From the NCBI GenBank assembly GCA_900540625.1, contig UQGP01000016.1, positions 1 through 47,480 on the forward strand: a stretch of 47,480 nucleotides of DNA, written 5' to 3'. A program made the position numbers and the translations under genes. Below, piece by piece: positions 8,323-15,354 of the stretch (its first letter is position 1; the number at the start of each line of letters is the position of its first letter). Below the pieces are notes generated by a model. It was not told the origin of the DNA, searched no databases, and saw only the letters and a program-made list of their open reading frames with translations. This DNA is from an uncultured Porphyromonadaceae bacterium. Its GTDB lineage: Bacteria; Bacteroidota; Bacteroidia; Bacteroidales; Muribaculaceae.

Positions 8323-8925
8323 ATGAAAAACAACGAAAATCGCAAACACGTCGCCGAGATATCGGCGCCCGTTGCAGAAAAGCCGGCGACATTGCCGAAT
8401 TCCGCGACAGCCGAGACCTCCGCGAAAGCCGTTAACCCCATCGCCGCCGAGCTGCCGACCGAGCAAGCCGATACAGTGTCGGCTGCCGCAGACAGCGGAA
8501 AAATTCCGCCGCTCGACCTTGGCGAAGCGCGTCTGACCCCCGTCACGGCCCCCATTGTCAGCACCGACAGCCCCGACCCTGTAGGATCTGACGTCGCGGC
8601 AGCCAAAGTCGAGGCTCCGACGGTCGATGCAGACGCCGCCATCAAGGCCATTGCCGCCGCTATGGATATAGACACGCGCATCGCCCATGCCTTGGTGGAC
8701 ATCCATGCCGGTGTCGACACGGCCGAAGCCTTTGCACGCGCCTACGGCGTCACCCTGCCCGCTAAGAAAAACGAAGCCGAGACCCGACCCGCGCAGGCGG
8801 TCGAGGCAAAATCCCCGGAGGCGGAGACGTCCGCCGCCATAGACACATCTGCCGCACGGCTGCCCGAGCAAGCCGCAAGTGTCCCCACCTTCCTTTGCAA
8901 TCCACGTCGCGGCTTCTGGGACTAA
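8323..8925 (+). CDS. Ala/Pro-rich protein, possible scaffold-like first gene of the capsid island
   Basis: A 200-residue protein of low complexity. Residues 1-105 are Ala, Pro, Thr and Glu rich and probably disordered. Residues 107-147 contain a helical segment (DAAIKAIAAAMDIDTRIAHA, then AEAFARAYGV). A second disordered stretch leads to an abrupt C-terminal peptide (FLCNPRRGFWD) with aromatic and basic residues. There is no signal peptide. Its place directly before the major-capsid-like gene and its disordered-helix-tail layout resemble phage scaffolding proteins, but no sequence match is claimed; it could equally be a cargo or decoration protein. It has the island's own promoter. Intact, with codon use like its neighbours. 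Confidence 0.55.
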   Translation: MKNNENRKHVAEISAPVAEKPATLPNSATAETSAKAVNPIAAELPTEQADTVSAAADSGKIPPLDLGEARLTPVTAPIVSTDSPDPVGSDVAAAKVEAPTVDADAAIKAIAAAMDIDTRIAHALVDIHAGVDTAEAFARAYGVTLPAKKNEAETRPAQAVEAKSPEAETSAAIDTSAARLPEQAASVPTFLCNPRRGFWD

Positions 8926-8991
8926 TCTTCCTTGCCTGAAACTTATCCGATACCATCAAAAACACAGTTCAAAAACACAATGAAAAACACG

Positions 8992-9007
8992 CTTATCGGC
9001 CGATAAG
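8992..9007. promoter_or_regulatory. Perfect 16-base palindrome, candidate operator
   Basis: CTTATCGGCCGATAAG is its own reverse complement. A related partial site (ACTTATCCGATA) lies at 8940-8951. Both are in the 164-base gap before the major-capsid-like gene. A nine-codon open frame (8980-9006, MKNTLIGR) overlaps the palindrome. Operator or processing site is a guess. Confidence 0.35.
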
Positions 9008-9089
9008 TCACATCGTCCACGCCACCCAAGGCCGGACATACTCCAAACCAAACAATTTATTCACAATCCAAATCCCAATTACAATTACT

Positions 9090-10373
9090 ATGAGTACAAA
9101 CACCTACCAAAGCGCCTATGGCACGCAAGTCAGCGGCGCACCGCTCACTACCGCCATCACCGAAGCCTCCGCTCCCGGACTGTTGCGCAACGATGTAGAC
9201 GAACGCATCGTCAAAATCCGCCCCATGGCCACGCCCATCGACCAGCTGTCGCGCTGCGCCGGTGCTCGCAACTGCTCGTCCATGAAGGTCAACTACTACG
9301 CCGTCGATGTCAAGCCCGTGGGCGCATCGGTTTCCACCGGTTTCGGAGCTACGGACACCATCATCGAAGACGATGCCGCCAACGTCTACGTGCACACCGA
9401 CTGCGATGCCATATTCTCGGTGAGTGAGACGCTGATGCTTCCCGAAGTCAAAGTGTCCCATAAGGTAGACGGCGTGGCCACCACCGGAGCGTTGATGCTC
9501 TACGTCATCAGTACCGGCGATACCAAGGGTATGCTGTGTCGCATCGTCAATGCCGACATCAAGACCGGCTCGGACAATAAGCCGCATGCCGACATCCCCG
9601 ATGTTGAAGAAGGCGCCAAGGTCGTGCGTATGGGTCGTGCCGCCGCCGAATTGGATGTGCAAACCGCCCAGTTTGAGGCCCTGCCCAAGCGCAATTCCAA
9701 CAACTGCCAAATCTTCAAGATGCAGGTCGAGCAATCCACCTTCCAGAAACTCGCCAATAAAGAAGTCGGCTGGGACTTCTCCGACCAGGAAGAAGTGGCC
9801 GTCATCGATATGCGTATGGGCATGGAGAAGAACTTCCTCTTCGGCACCCGTTCCGAGTTGTACGACCCCGTCAAGAAAGAGACCATATACCTCACCGGCG
9901 GCATCTGGGACCAAACCGACAAGCAGTTCAACTACACCCCCGGAGCCATGGACCGTTCGGTATTGGTCAATATGTGTCGCCAAGCCTTCACCGGCAACGG
10001 CGGGTCCTGCCGCAAGATTCTCATCGGCGGTTCGGGCCTGATACAGGAGCTGTCCAATCTGCCCTACGACAAGGTGCTCAGCGCCGGCCAGACCTATACG
10101 CGTTGGGGTATAGAGTTCCGTGAGATATGCTCCAATTTCGGCACGCTGTATGTGGTGCACAGCGAAATCTTTGACCAGTGCGGCCACAGCAACGACGGGT
10201 TCATTCTCGACCCCGACTATATGACCAAGTACTGCCATGTGCCCTTCCACGCCGAGACTTTGGATCTGCGCCGCAGCGGCCTGCGTAATACCGATGCCGT
10301 GGTGCTGACCGAGGCCAGTTGTCTTGTGCTGCGCCATCCCGCCACCCATATGCGCATAGTGGCCAACGAATAA
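9090..10373 (+). CDS. Major-capsid-like protein (SU10/DUF5309-like, HK97-fold candidate)
   Basis: A 427-residue soluble protein without signal peptide. The N-terminal part (residues 27-45, LLRNDVDERIVKIRPMATP) matches the arm region of SU10-type major capsid proteins, in which subunits start with a statement that the sample sites are fixed between plates (motif TPID after a Pro). Further blocks compatible with that family are a central region naming a long helix (QVEQSTFQKLANKE), FLFGTRSEL, an active-looking TGGIWDQ, a helix before GGSGLIQELSNLPYDKVL, the strand-rich FGTLYVVHSEIFDQCG and a C-terminal region ending in VVLTEASCLVLRHPATHMRIV, typical of the last P-domain strands. It is followed by an adaptor-like gene and a portal-like gene. 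Its length suits an uncleaved HK97-fold capsid protein. No protease gene is nearby. I rate the capsid reading as likely, not certain; structure prediction would settle it. Confidence 0.6.
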   Translation: MSTNTYQSAYGTQVSGAPLTTAITEASAPGLLRNDVDERIVKIRPMATPIDQLSRCAGARNCSSMKVNYYAVDVKPVGASVSTGFGATDTIIEDDAANVYVHTDCDAIFSVSETLMLPEVKVSHKVDGVATTGALMLYVISTGDTKGMLCRIVNADIKTGSDNKPHADIPDVEEGAKVVRMGRAAAELDVQTAQFEALPKRNSNNCQIFKMQVEQSTFQKLANKEVGWDFSDQEEVAVIDMRMGMEKNFLFGTRSELYDPVKKETIYLTGGIWDQTDKQFNYTPGAMDRSVLVNMCRQAFTGNGGSCRKILIGGSGLIQELSNLPYDKVLSAGQTYTRWGIEFREICSNFGTLYVVHSEIFDQCGHSNDGFILDPDYMTKYCHVPFHAETLDLRRSGLRNTDAVVLTEASCLVLRHPATHMRIVANE

Positions 10374-10396
10374 TCCCGCCGAAGGGTAGGGCGGGA
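10374..10396 (+). terminator. Short hairpin after the major-capsid-like gene
   Basis: TCCCGCC (10374-10380) pairs with GGCGGGA (10390-10396) right at the stop codon. There is no T-run, so it may reduce read-through or protect the mRNA end and so set a high capsid-to-portal ratio. Confidence 0.4.
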
Positions 10397-10531
10397 GGGG
10401 TCATTAAAGCCGTAATGGTGCGCCGACATTTCGAAGTTGCCGCGTCGGCGCACCGATACGGTTCGAACGCCGCCCGGCACCGAGCCGGCATATGGCAAAC
10501 ACACAATACACTAAAGACGATACACAATGCT

Positions 10532-11122
10532 ATGAAAATCACACTGACACAAGCCCAAATGCTGTCGTTGTGGCGCCGCGCCCAAGGGCTCGAACCCACC
10601 GCCGCCGCTGTTTCGCTCGAACAATGGGACAGCATAGACACCGAAGCCCAGCTGGTGCTACGTATGCGCCAATGGTATCTGCATCTTCTCGATACGGGCG
10701 ATGAGGCACTTGTAGCCACTTCCGATATATCTTCGCAGATAGCGCTGCGCCGCATAGGCGACGGCGTATATGCCGCCACGCTACCCGCCGCCTGTCGCCG
10801 CCTGCTGCGTCTCAGTATTACGGACGACTGCGGCACCTCGATGGTTGTGCCGACCGCCGAAGATATTCCCGAGACGGCCGTGACCCGATACCGGCGCCGT
10901 CGCGCCAATCCGTGGGGAGCATCCGCCTTTGTTCCGGCGCGTGCCTTTGTCCACGGCCAAAGCCTTATAGTGACCTGCGGCGCCGGACCCGAAGATGCCG
11001 ATGCTCTGCCCGTGGTCAGCGATGCGCAGGCTGTCGTCGATCCAGGCGATGAAACCTACATCCTCGATGAAGCCGCACTGGCCACTATTCCCGGAGATGT
11101 CGATCTGAGTACCTTTGTCTAA
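10532..11122 (+). CDS. Island protein of unknown function, adaptor position between capsid-like and portal-like genes
   Basis: I place the start at ATG 10532 (196 residues); the open frame reaches back to 10319 but that part overlaps the capsid-like gene and looks non-coding. The N-terminal half is helical (QAQMLSLWRRAQGLEP, LRMRQWYLHLLDTG), the C-terminal half strand-rich (CRRLLRLSITDDCGTSMVVP) and ends in acidic loops. No signal peptide or membrane segment. In tailed phages the genes between capsid and portal encode head completion or adaptor proteins; that is a possibility from position only. It ends 27 bases before the portal-like gene. Confidence 0.6.
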   Translation: MKITLTQAQMLSLWRRAQGLEPTAAAVSLEQWDSIDTEAQLVLRMRQWYLHLLDTGDEALVATSDISSQIALRRIGDGVYAATLPAACRRLLRLSITDDCGTSMVVPTAEDIPETAVTRYRRRRANPWGASAFVPARAFVHGQSLIVTCGAGPEDADALPVVSDAQAVVDPGDETYILDEAALATIPGDVDLSTFV

Positions 11123-11149
11123 ACCTTCAAACAATCCATTAAGAACACT

Positions 11150-12577
11150 ATGACAGATACTATCGAAAAATATGTTTTGGCCGCCGCGCGCGAAGCTTAT
11201 TCCGCGCAATGCGACCTGCGTCGGCGCCGTATGCGCTACAAACGCTTCACCTATGGCGACCAATGGGGCGATATGGTGCGCGACAGCCGCGGCGCCCTGG
11301 TACGCGAAGGCGATCTCATGGCTGCCGGCGGTCGCCAACCGCTGACCAACAATCTGATACGTCGCCTTGTCAAGACCATCGTCGGACGTTGGCGTACGAT
11401 GGCCGCCGAGAGCCGCCGCTACGATGACCCGGCCTTGGGCGCACCGCTCAACAGTCTTGCCGAGCTGGATGCGCGTATGCTCGAAGAATTCCTGATTAGT
11501 GGCTGTGCCATCCAGCGCGTGAGTCGCGAAAACCGTGTACCCGTCGGCACGGCCGTATGGGTGGACAATGTCAGCCCGCGCGACTTCTTTGTCAACGCCT
11601 TCCGCGATCCGCGCGGCCACGACATCCGATTGGTGGGAATGTTGCACGAAATGACGCCCGTCGAATTGGCCGCACGCTTCGGCGGCGGCGACCGAGTGCG
11701 TATGTCGGCGCTGCTTCAGCGGGCACGCGCCATTGCCGGCGGCGACGACATCCCGGTCGAGCCGCTGGTGCGCGACTCCTCGAGCGAAGGCTTTGCGCGA
11801 GCACGTAGCGGATACTGCCGCGTCCTCGAAATATGGACCTTGGATAGCGCCGCACCTTCCGGCGCCGACATCTCGATGGGATGGCACTGCCGATGGATGC
11901 TGGCAGACGGCACCCTGTTGGACCAATACCATAGTCCCTACGGCCACGGCTCACACCCCTTTGCCATCAAATTCTATCCGCTGACAGACGGCGAAGTCCA
12001 TTCGTTTGTCGAAGACGTTGTCGAGCAGCAGAAATACATCAACCGCCTTGTCGTGCTCATAGACAAGATGATGGGAGCCAGCGCCAAAGGCGTATTGCTG
12101 TTTCCGATGGCGCAGAAATCGCCTCTGGTGTCCTGGGAAGAAATTGCAGAAAGATGGAGCCGTACCGACGGCGTCATCCCGGTGATGGGTCGCGGCGAGA
12201 CCCTGCCCACACAGATTTCGGGCACGGGAGCCGATGCCGGTGCGCACCAATTGCTGTCGCTTGAGCTGAAACTCTTCGAAGACGTCAGCGGCGTCAGCAA
12301 TGCCCTGCTGGGTCAATCCTCTAATGCCGCCGGCGGCGCCGGACTCTTTGACGCTCAGGTGCGTAACTCCACCATAGCCCTTGCCGATATCTTCGATACG
12401 TACGAATCCTTTTTGGCCGATCGCGACCGCCGCATACAGCTCTGCGGCCAAGGTGATAGAACGTCTTCGCCGACATTGGCGGCACGCCGGACGCCTATGC
12501 GTGATGTCCCTTCGGGCATTGACGCATCCTCGAATACAACCGATACAGCACACACGATATCCATATCTCAGCCATGA
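11150..12577 (+). CDS. Portal-like protein (P22-type portal candidate, shortened)
   Basis: A 475-residue soluble protein. Features that fit P22-type portals: an N-terminal helix with RRRRMRYKRFTYGDQWGDM (the RFYDGxQW-type start), then QPLTNNLIRRLVKTIVGRWR (the motif in which a bound Asn-Leu precedes a long helix), a dimer of strands around LISGCAIQRV, VSPRDFFVNAF, a helical clip-like region with Trp-rich strands (YCRVLEIWTLDS) and the long stem helix VEDVVEQQKYINRLVVLIDKM. The C-terminal part has GVSNALLGQSSNAAGG, as seen in portal stems, then a Ser/Thr-rich tail. P22 portal is 725 residues, so the barrel/crown is missing here. Frame +1 downstream of about 12440 also reads helical (VIERLRRHWRH), so an ancient frameshift could have trimmed the end. 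Its last four bases overlap the next gene. Confidence 0.6.
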   Translation: MTDTIEKYVLAAAREAYSAQCDLRRRRMRYKRFTYGDQWGDMVRDSRGALVREGDLMAAGGRQPLTNNLIRRLVKTIVGRWRTMAAESRRYDDPALGAPLNSLAELDARMLEEFLISGCAIQRVSRENRVPVGTAVWVDNVSPRDFFVNAFRDPRGHDIRLVGMLHEMTPVELAARFGGGDRVRMSALLQRARAIAGGDDIPVEPLVRDSSSEGFARARSGYCRVLEIWTLDSAAPSGADISMGWHCRWMLADGTLLDQYHSPYGHGSHPFAIKFYPLTDGEVHSFVEDVVEQQKYINRLVVLIDKMMGASAKGVLLFPMAQKSPLVSWEEIAERWSRTDGVIPVMGRGETLPTQISGTGADAGAHQLLSLELKLFEDVSGVSNALLGQSSNAAGGAGLFDAQVRNSTIALADIFDTYESFLADRDRRIQLCGQGDRTSSPTLAARRTPMRDVPSGIDASSNTTDTAHTISISQP

Positions 12578-13035
12578 AAACGCTTACGATACAACGCAAT
12601 CGCGCCTTCGCCGACCTGTGTCTGCGTATGGCCGATGCCGATCTTAGACACGGCCGACCCGTCAATGTCGGCGTAATCGTGCGCCGCGCCATATATACTC
12701 CTGCGGCCGGGTATTATCTGTCCTACAACCGCGCCTTGCGCCTGGTTTACGATTGCAGCGACACCTGCCGTGACCAAGACGGCATAGGCATACAGCGAGC
12801 CGAGGCCCTACGCCGCGCCGTTGACGAATACCGCGCTCGACATCCACGCGCCTCGATACCGCGAGCCGTCGCCGATGTACTCACCGACAACGGTGCTCCG
12901 CGTTACTACTTTCGGCCCGAGCAAGGCCGTCGCATCTTGGCCGACGAAGTGCGCCGCCGCCTGCACGACAGTATGCTTTCCGGCACTCCGGCGCTGCTGG
13001 CCCTTGCCTTTGCACTGCGCCTGCGCCGAAGCTGA
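12574..13035 (+). CDS. Island protein of unknown function
   Basis: A 153-residue basic, Arg-rich protein without signal peptide, coupled to the portal-like gene by an ATGA overlap. It has a compact N-terminal half with YTPAAGYYLSYNRALRLVYD and a C-terminal helical region with VRRRLHDSML and a hydrophobic end (ALLALAFALRLRRS). Many Arg residues would suit nucleic-acid contact. I recognise no family. Confidence 0.6.
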   Translation: MKTLTIQRNRAFADLCLRMADADLRHGRPVNVGVIVRRAIYTPAAGYYLSYNRALRLVYDCSDTCRDQDGIGIQRAEALRRAVDEYRARHPRASIPRAVADVLTDNGAPRYYFRPEQGRRILADEVRRRLHDSMLSGTPALLALAFALRLRRS

Positions 13036-13079
13036 CGAAGTTTTTTAAGAAACGCATATACTTAATATTAAATACTTGA

Positions 13080-13439
13080 ATGATAATGATAAGCACCAAA
13101 GACATAATAGAAACAGCATTGGCGGTAGATGCCTTGCAGACACATATCAGTGACGTAGCCCCCGGAGTGGACGTGCGCCTGCGCCCGGCTATGGAGCGAT
13201 GTGCCCCGGCGGCTCTTGCGGCCGTCCGCGCCGCCTGTGCCGACGCCGACACCTCCGACGAGACTGTGCGCTCCGCTATGGAGATGCTCGGCGCCTATCG
13301 ACTGTTGGCTACGGTCTACGGCGGCACGGATGCTGCACGCGCCCAATTCTATGCCCATGCCGCCGCCGAGTGCGCCGAAAACGTGCTCGCCCTGACAGCC
13401 GATGTCTGCCCCGCATCCCATACCCCCTCATGGACTTAG
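13080..13439 (+). CDS. Small helical island protein of unknown function
   Basis: A 119-residue, mostly alpha-helical protein (IETALAVDALQTHISDV, CAPAALAAVRAACADA, ARAQFYAHAAAECAENVLAL). ATG 13080 and 13086 are both possible. It is the last gene on the island before a new promoter, 44 bases after the preceding gene. Size and helicity resemble head-tail connector or small terminase-type proteins, but no motif supports either. Confidence 0.55.
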   Translation: MIMISTKDIIETALAVDALQTHISDVAPGVDVRLRPAMERCAPAALAAVRAACADADTSDETVRSAMEMLGAYRLLATVYGGTDAARAQFYAHAAAECAENVLALTADVCPASHTPSWT

Positions 13440-13518
13440 AATGCCGCATTCGCCTTTGCGGGCGCAGTCTTAAACAATTATTTGCATAACAGACAGCACA
13501 CTTACAGCGGAAAAACCG

Positions 13519-13526
13519 TAACTTTG
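13519..13526 (+). promoter_or_regulatory. -7 box (TAACTTTG) for the FKBP-like lipoprotein gene
   Basis: Matches TAnnTTTG, 40 bases before the start codon. No TTTG at the normal -33 distance. Confidence 0.5.
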
Positions 13527-13566
13527 TGCCGCATAAAACCGCATAACAACCAAAAAATATATAAAG

Positions 13567-14487
13567 ATGAAAAAGACAATCGTCACCCTAATGCTTGTCG
13601 CCGCCGGCGCCACCGCCGCCGTGTCGTGTGGCAACGGAACGGCCTCGGACGAGCACAACGACAGTGTCGTCAGCAACGAGACCAATGACTCGATTATGAT
13701 CTACTACGGCCGCACCATCGGCGGAAATGTCTTGAGCCAGCTTGATGTCTACGCCCGTGAGACAGGAGATACGCTCAACAAGGAAGAATACCTTGCCGGC
13801 CTGCAATACCTCCTCGACGAGAAACATAGCAACGACTTTCTCTCCGGCGTCGGCGGAGCTATACGCATCCTTGGCGATATGGAAGAATATCAGAAGATGG
13901 GTATCACCTTCGACCGCAAAAAAATGCTTGACGCACTGCGTGCAAGTCTGCTCGCCGACAGCGTCGATATTAAGCAGATACAATCCGACGGAGAGACGCT
14001 GGGTTCGCTGCTACAAAGCGTATCCGGCAAGGCCGAACAACGTCGCCTTGACGCCGTGCGCAAGTCGCCCGAAGCCATCAAGAACGACCGTACCGGTGCA
14101 GCCGCAGCCGCAGCCGCCCTCAAGAATAATGCCGGAGCCGTGAAGACCGAAGACGGTATAGTGGCCATTATCGAGACCAAAGGTAAAGGAGCCATCTCCG
14201 ACGAGGCACATCTGCGTCTGAATATGAAATCGCGCCATATCAACGGTGACGTATGGCAAAGCACCGATACCGAGCAAGTTATCGTGCCGCGCGGTCTTAC
14301 CAAGGGCTATGCCGAAGCCATCAAGATGCTCGGCATCGGCGGCAAAGGACGCTTCTACATCCCCGGCGACCTCGCATTCGGCCCCGGCGGACTGGCTCAG
14401 GCCGGTGTAGGTCCTATGGAATGGATGATTCTCGATATTGAGGTGGTCAGCGAAGACGCCCCCACCGCGACCCCCCCCGGCAAATAA
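13567..14487 (+). CDS. FKBP-type peptidyl-prolyl isomerase-like lipoprotein
   Basis: A 306-residue lipoprotein: signal MKKTIVTLMLVAAGATAA with lipobox AVSC (Cys at 21). Residues 40-190 match the helical dimerisation part of FkpA/Mip-like proteins (YYGRTIGGNVLSQ, MGITFDRKKMLDALRASLL, DGETLGSLLQ). Residues 195-295 are an FKBP domain: LTKGYAEAIKMLGIGGKGRFYIPGDLAFG and a last strand MILDIEVV. Several active-site residues differ from enzymes of the family: the VFDSS block is VWQST, the GW helix start has Tyr for Trp, LAYG is LAFG, and the first Tyr-containing strand reads LRLNMKSR. It may be a chaperone without isomerase activity. It has its own -7 box and closes just after a run of Ala-rich linker (AAAAAAAALKN). 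Confidence 0.8.
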   Translation: MKKTIVTLMLVAAGATAAVSCGNGTASDEHNDSVVSNETNDSIMIYYGRTIGGNVLSQLDVYARETGDTLNKEEYLAGLQYLLDEKHSNDFLSGVGGAIRILGDMEEYQKMGITFDRKKMLDALRASLLADSVDIKQIQSDGETLGSLLQSVSGKAEQRRLDAVRKSPEAIKNDRTGAAAAAAALKNNAGAVKTEDGIVAIIETKGKGAISDEAHLRLNMKSRHINGDVWQSTDTEQVIVPRGLTKGYAEAIKMLGIGGKGRFYIPGDLAFGPGGLAQAGVGPMEWMILDIEVVSEDAPTATPPGK

Positions 14488-14577
14488 ATCTAACCCCCGG
14501 CAAAAACAGATTTAATTCCTCCGACAAATAGTCCGGATTACTCCGACAAAGAATTATAGACCCGTATAATATAGGCG

Positions 14578-14611
14578 CGGAGAGGTATGCATATTACGGC
14601 ATACCCCTCCG
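14578..14611 (+). terminator. Hairpin, probable 3' end of the FKBP-like transcript
   Basis: Arms 14578-14590 and 14599-14611 pair over 13 positions with one mismatch, loop ATATTACG. No T-run follows, so termination is uncertain. Confidence 0.45.
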
Positions 14612-14722
14612 TGCTGCCTTTGCAAGGTGTGATTTTGACCCTTTGTCAATGGAAAAACGGCGCAACCCCGAAATTTTTTTCAAAAAAAGTAGGAATAAGC
14701 CCTTGTTTTCCGAAAATAATCG

Positions 14723-14730
14723 TAAATTTG
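14723..14730 (+). promoter_or_regulatory. -7 box (TAAATTTG) for the Lrp/AsnC gene
   Basis: Matches TAnnTTTG and lies 85 bases before the start codon. A weak CTTG at 14702-14705 could act as -33 at 17 bases. Confidence 0.45.
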
Positions 14731-14814
14731 CCACATCCGAAGTGCGCGGACGTGTGACGTCGCGGCTCGGGAAAACGAATATTATCCTTAGAAACAACGA
14801 AACACAATCATACG

Positions 14815-15276
14815 ATGGAAAAGATCGACAACCTTGACCGCAAAATACTGAGTATTATAATGCGTAATGCGCGTATTCCCTCCAAGGACGTAGCCCTTGA
14901 ATGCGGAGTGAGCCGCGCCGCCATCCACCAGCGCATCCAGCGCCTTATTGACATGCAGGTTATCACCGGCTCCGGATACACCGTGAATCCCAAAAAGCTC
15001 GGTTACTCGACATGTACATACGTCGGCGTCAACCTTGAACGCGGTGCCTTGTATCGCGAGGTAGTGCCCCAGATGGAGAAAATCCCCGAGATTGTCGAGT
15101 GTCATTTCACCACCGGCCCGTACACGATGCTTATCAAGCTCTATGCACGCGACAACGAGCATCTTATGGACCTGCTCAACAATAAAATTCAGAATATTGA
15201 GGGCGTGGTAGGTACCGAGACCCTCATTTCGCTTGACCACTCGATACACCGCGTAATTCCGCTGCATGTCGACTGA
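14815..15276 (+). CDS. Lrp/AsnC family transcriptional regulator
   Basis: A 153-residue protein of standard family size. Residues 4-48 form the N-terminal helix-turn-helix (LDRKILSIIMRNARIPSKDV, then CGVSRAAIHQRIQRLIDMQVI). Residues 63-150 form the RAM ligand-binding domain (TYVGVNLERG, VVECHFTTGPYTMLIKLYA, the usual place for amino-acid binding, and IEGVVGTETLISLDHSIHR). Members bind DNA as octamers or dimers and respond to amino acids such as leucine or alanine. Alanine dehydrogenase lies two genes downstream on the same strand, a plausible target, as in bacteria where an Lrp-type protein controls ald. The regulatory link is inference. Confidence 0.9.
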   Translation: MEKIDNLDRKILSIIMRNARIPSKDVALECGVSRAAIHQRIQRLIDMQVITGSGYTVNPKKLGYSTCTYVGVNLERGALYREVVPQMEKIPEIVECHFTTGPYTMLIKLYARDNEHLMDLLNNKIQNIEGVVGTETLISLDHSIHRVIPLHVD

Positions 15277-15354
15277 CGCCGGAACAATCCGCGGTTGACA
15301 TCCCCGCAATACATACAAACACCACCGTCCCCCAAGACACAAACATAGAATGTC

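Larger units (their letters stand above)
14488..14814. other. Intergenic region before the Lrp/AsnC gene
   Basis: A 327-base gap with one hairpin and one -7 box (listed separately), plus short degenerate CTCCGACAAA repeats near 14519-14550. No RNA gene seen. Confidence 0.5.

Noticed and set aside
9057..10349. 430-codon minus-strand open frame over the major-capsid-like gene
   Set aside because: I compared both strands, since the island is unusual. The plus frame has balanced composition, capsid-like blocks and an ATG after a gene gap; the minus frame is His/Gly-rich and runs through without motif.
10319..10531. N-terminal extension of the adaptor-position protein
   Set aside because: It overlaps the capsid-like gene and is Arg/His-rich without pattern; the ATG at 10532 is the sensible start.
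8323..13439. Calling the capsid island an ordinary prophage
   Set aside because: No integrase, repressor, terminase, tail or lysis gene and no flanking direct repeats were seen; the neighbours on both sides are chromosomal. A decayed prophage remains possible and is stated as the alternative.
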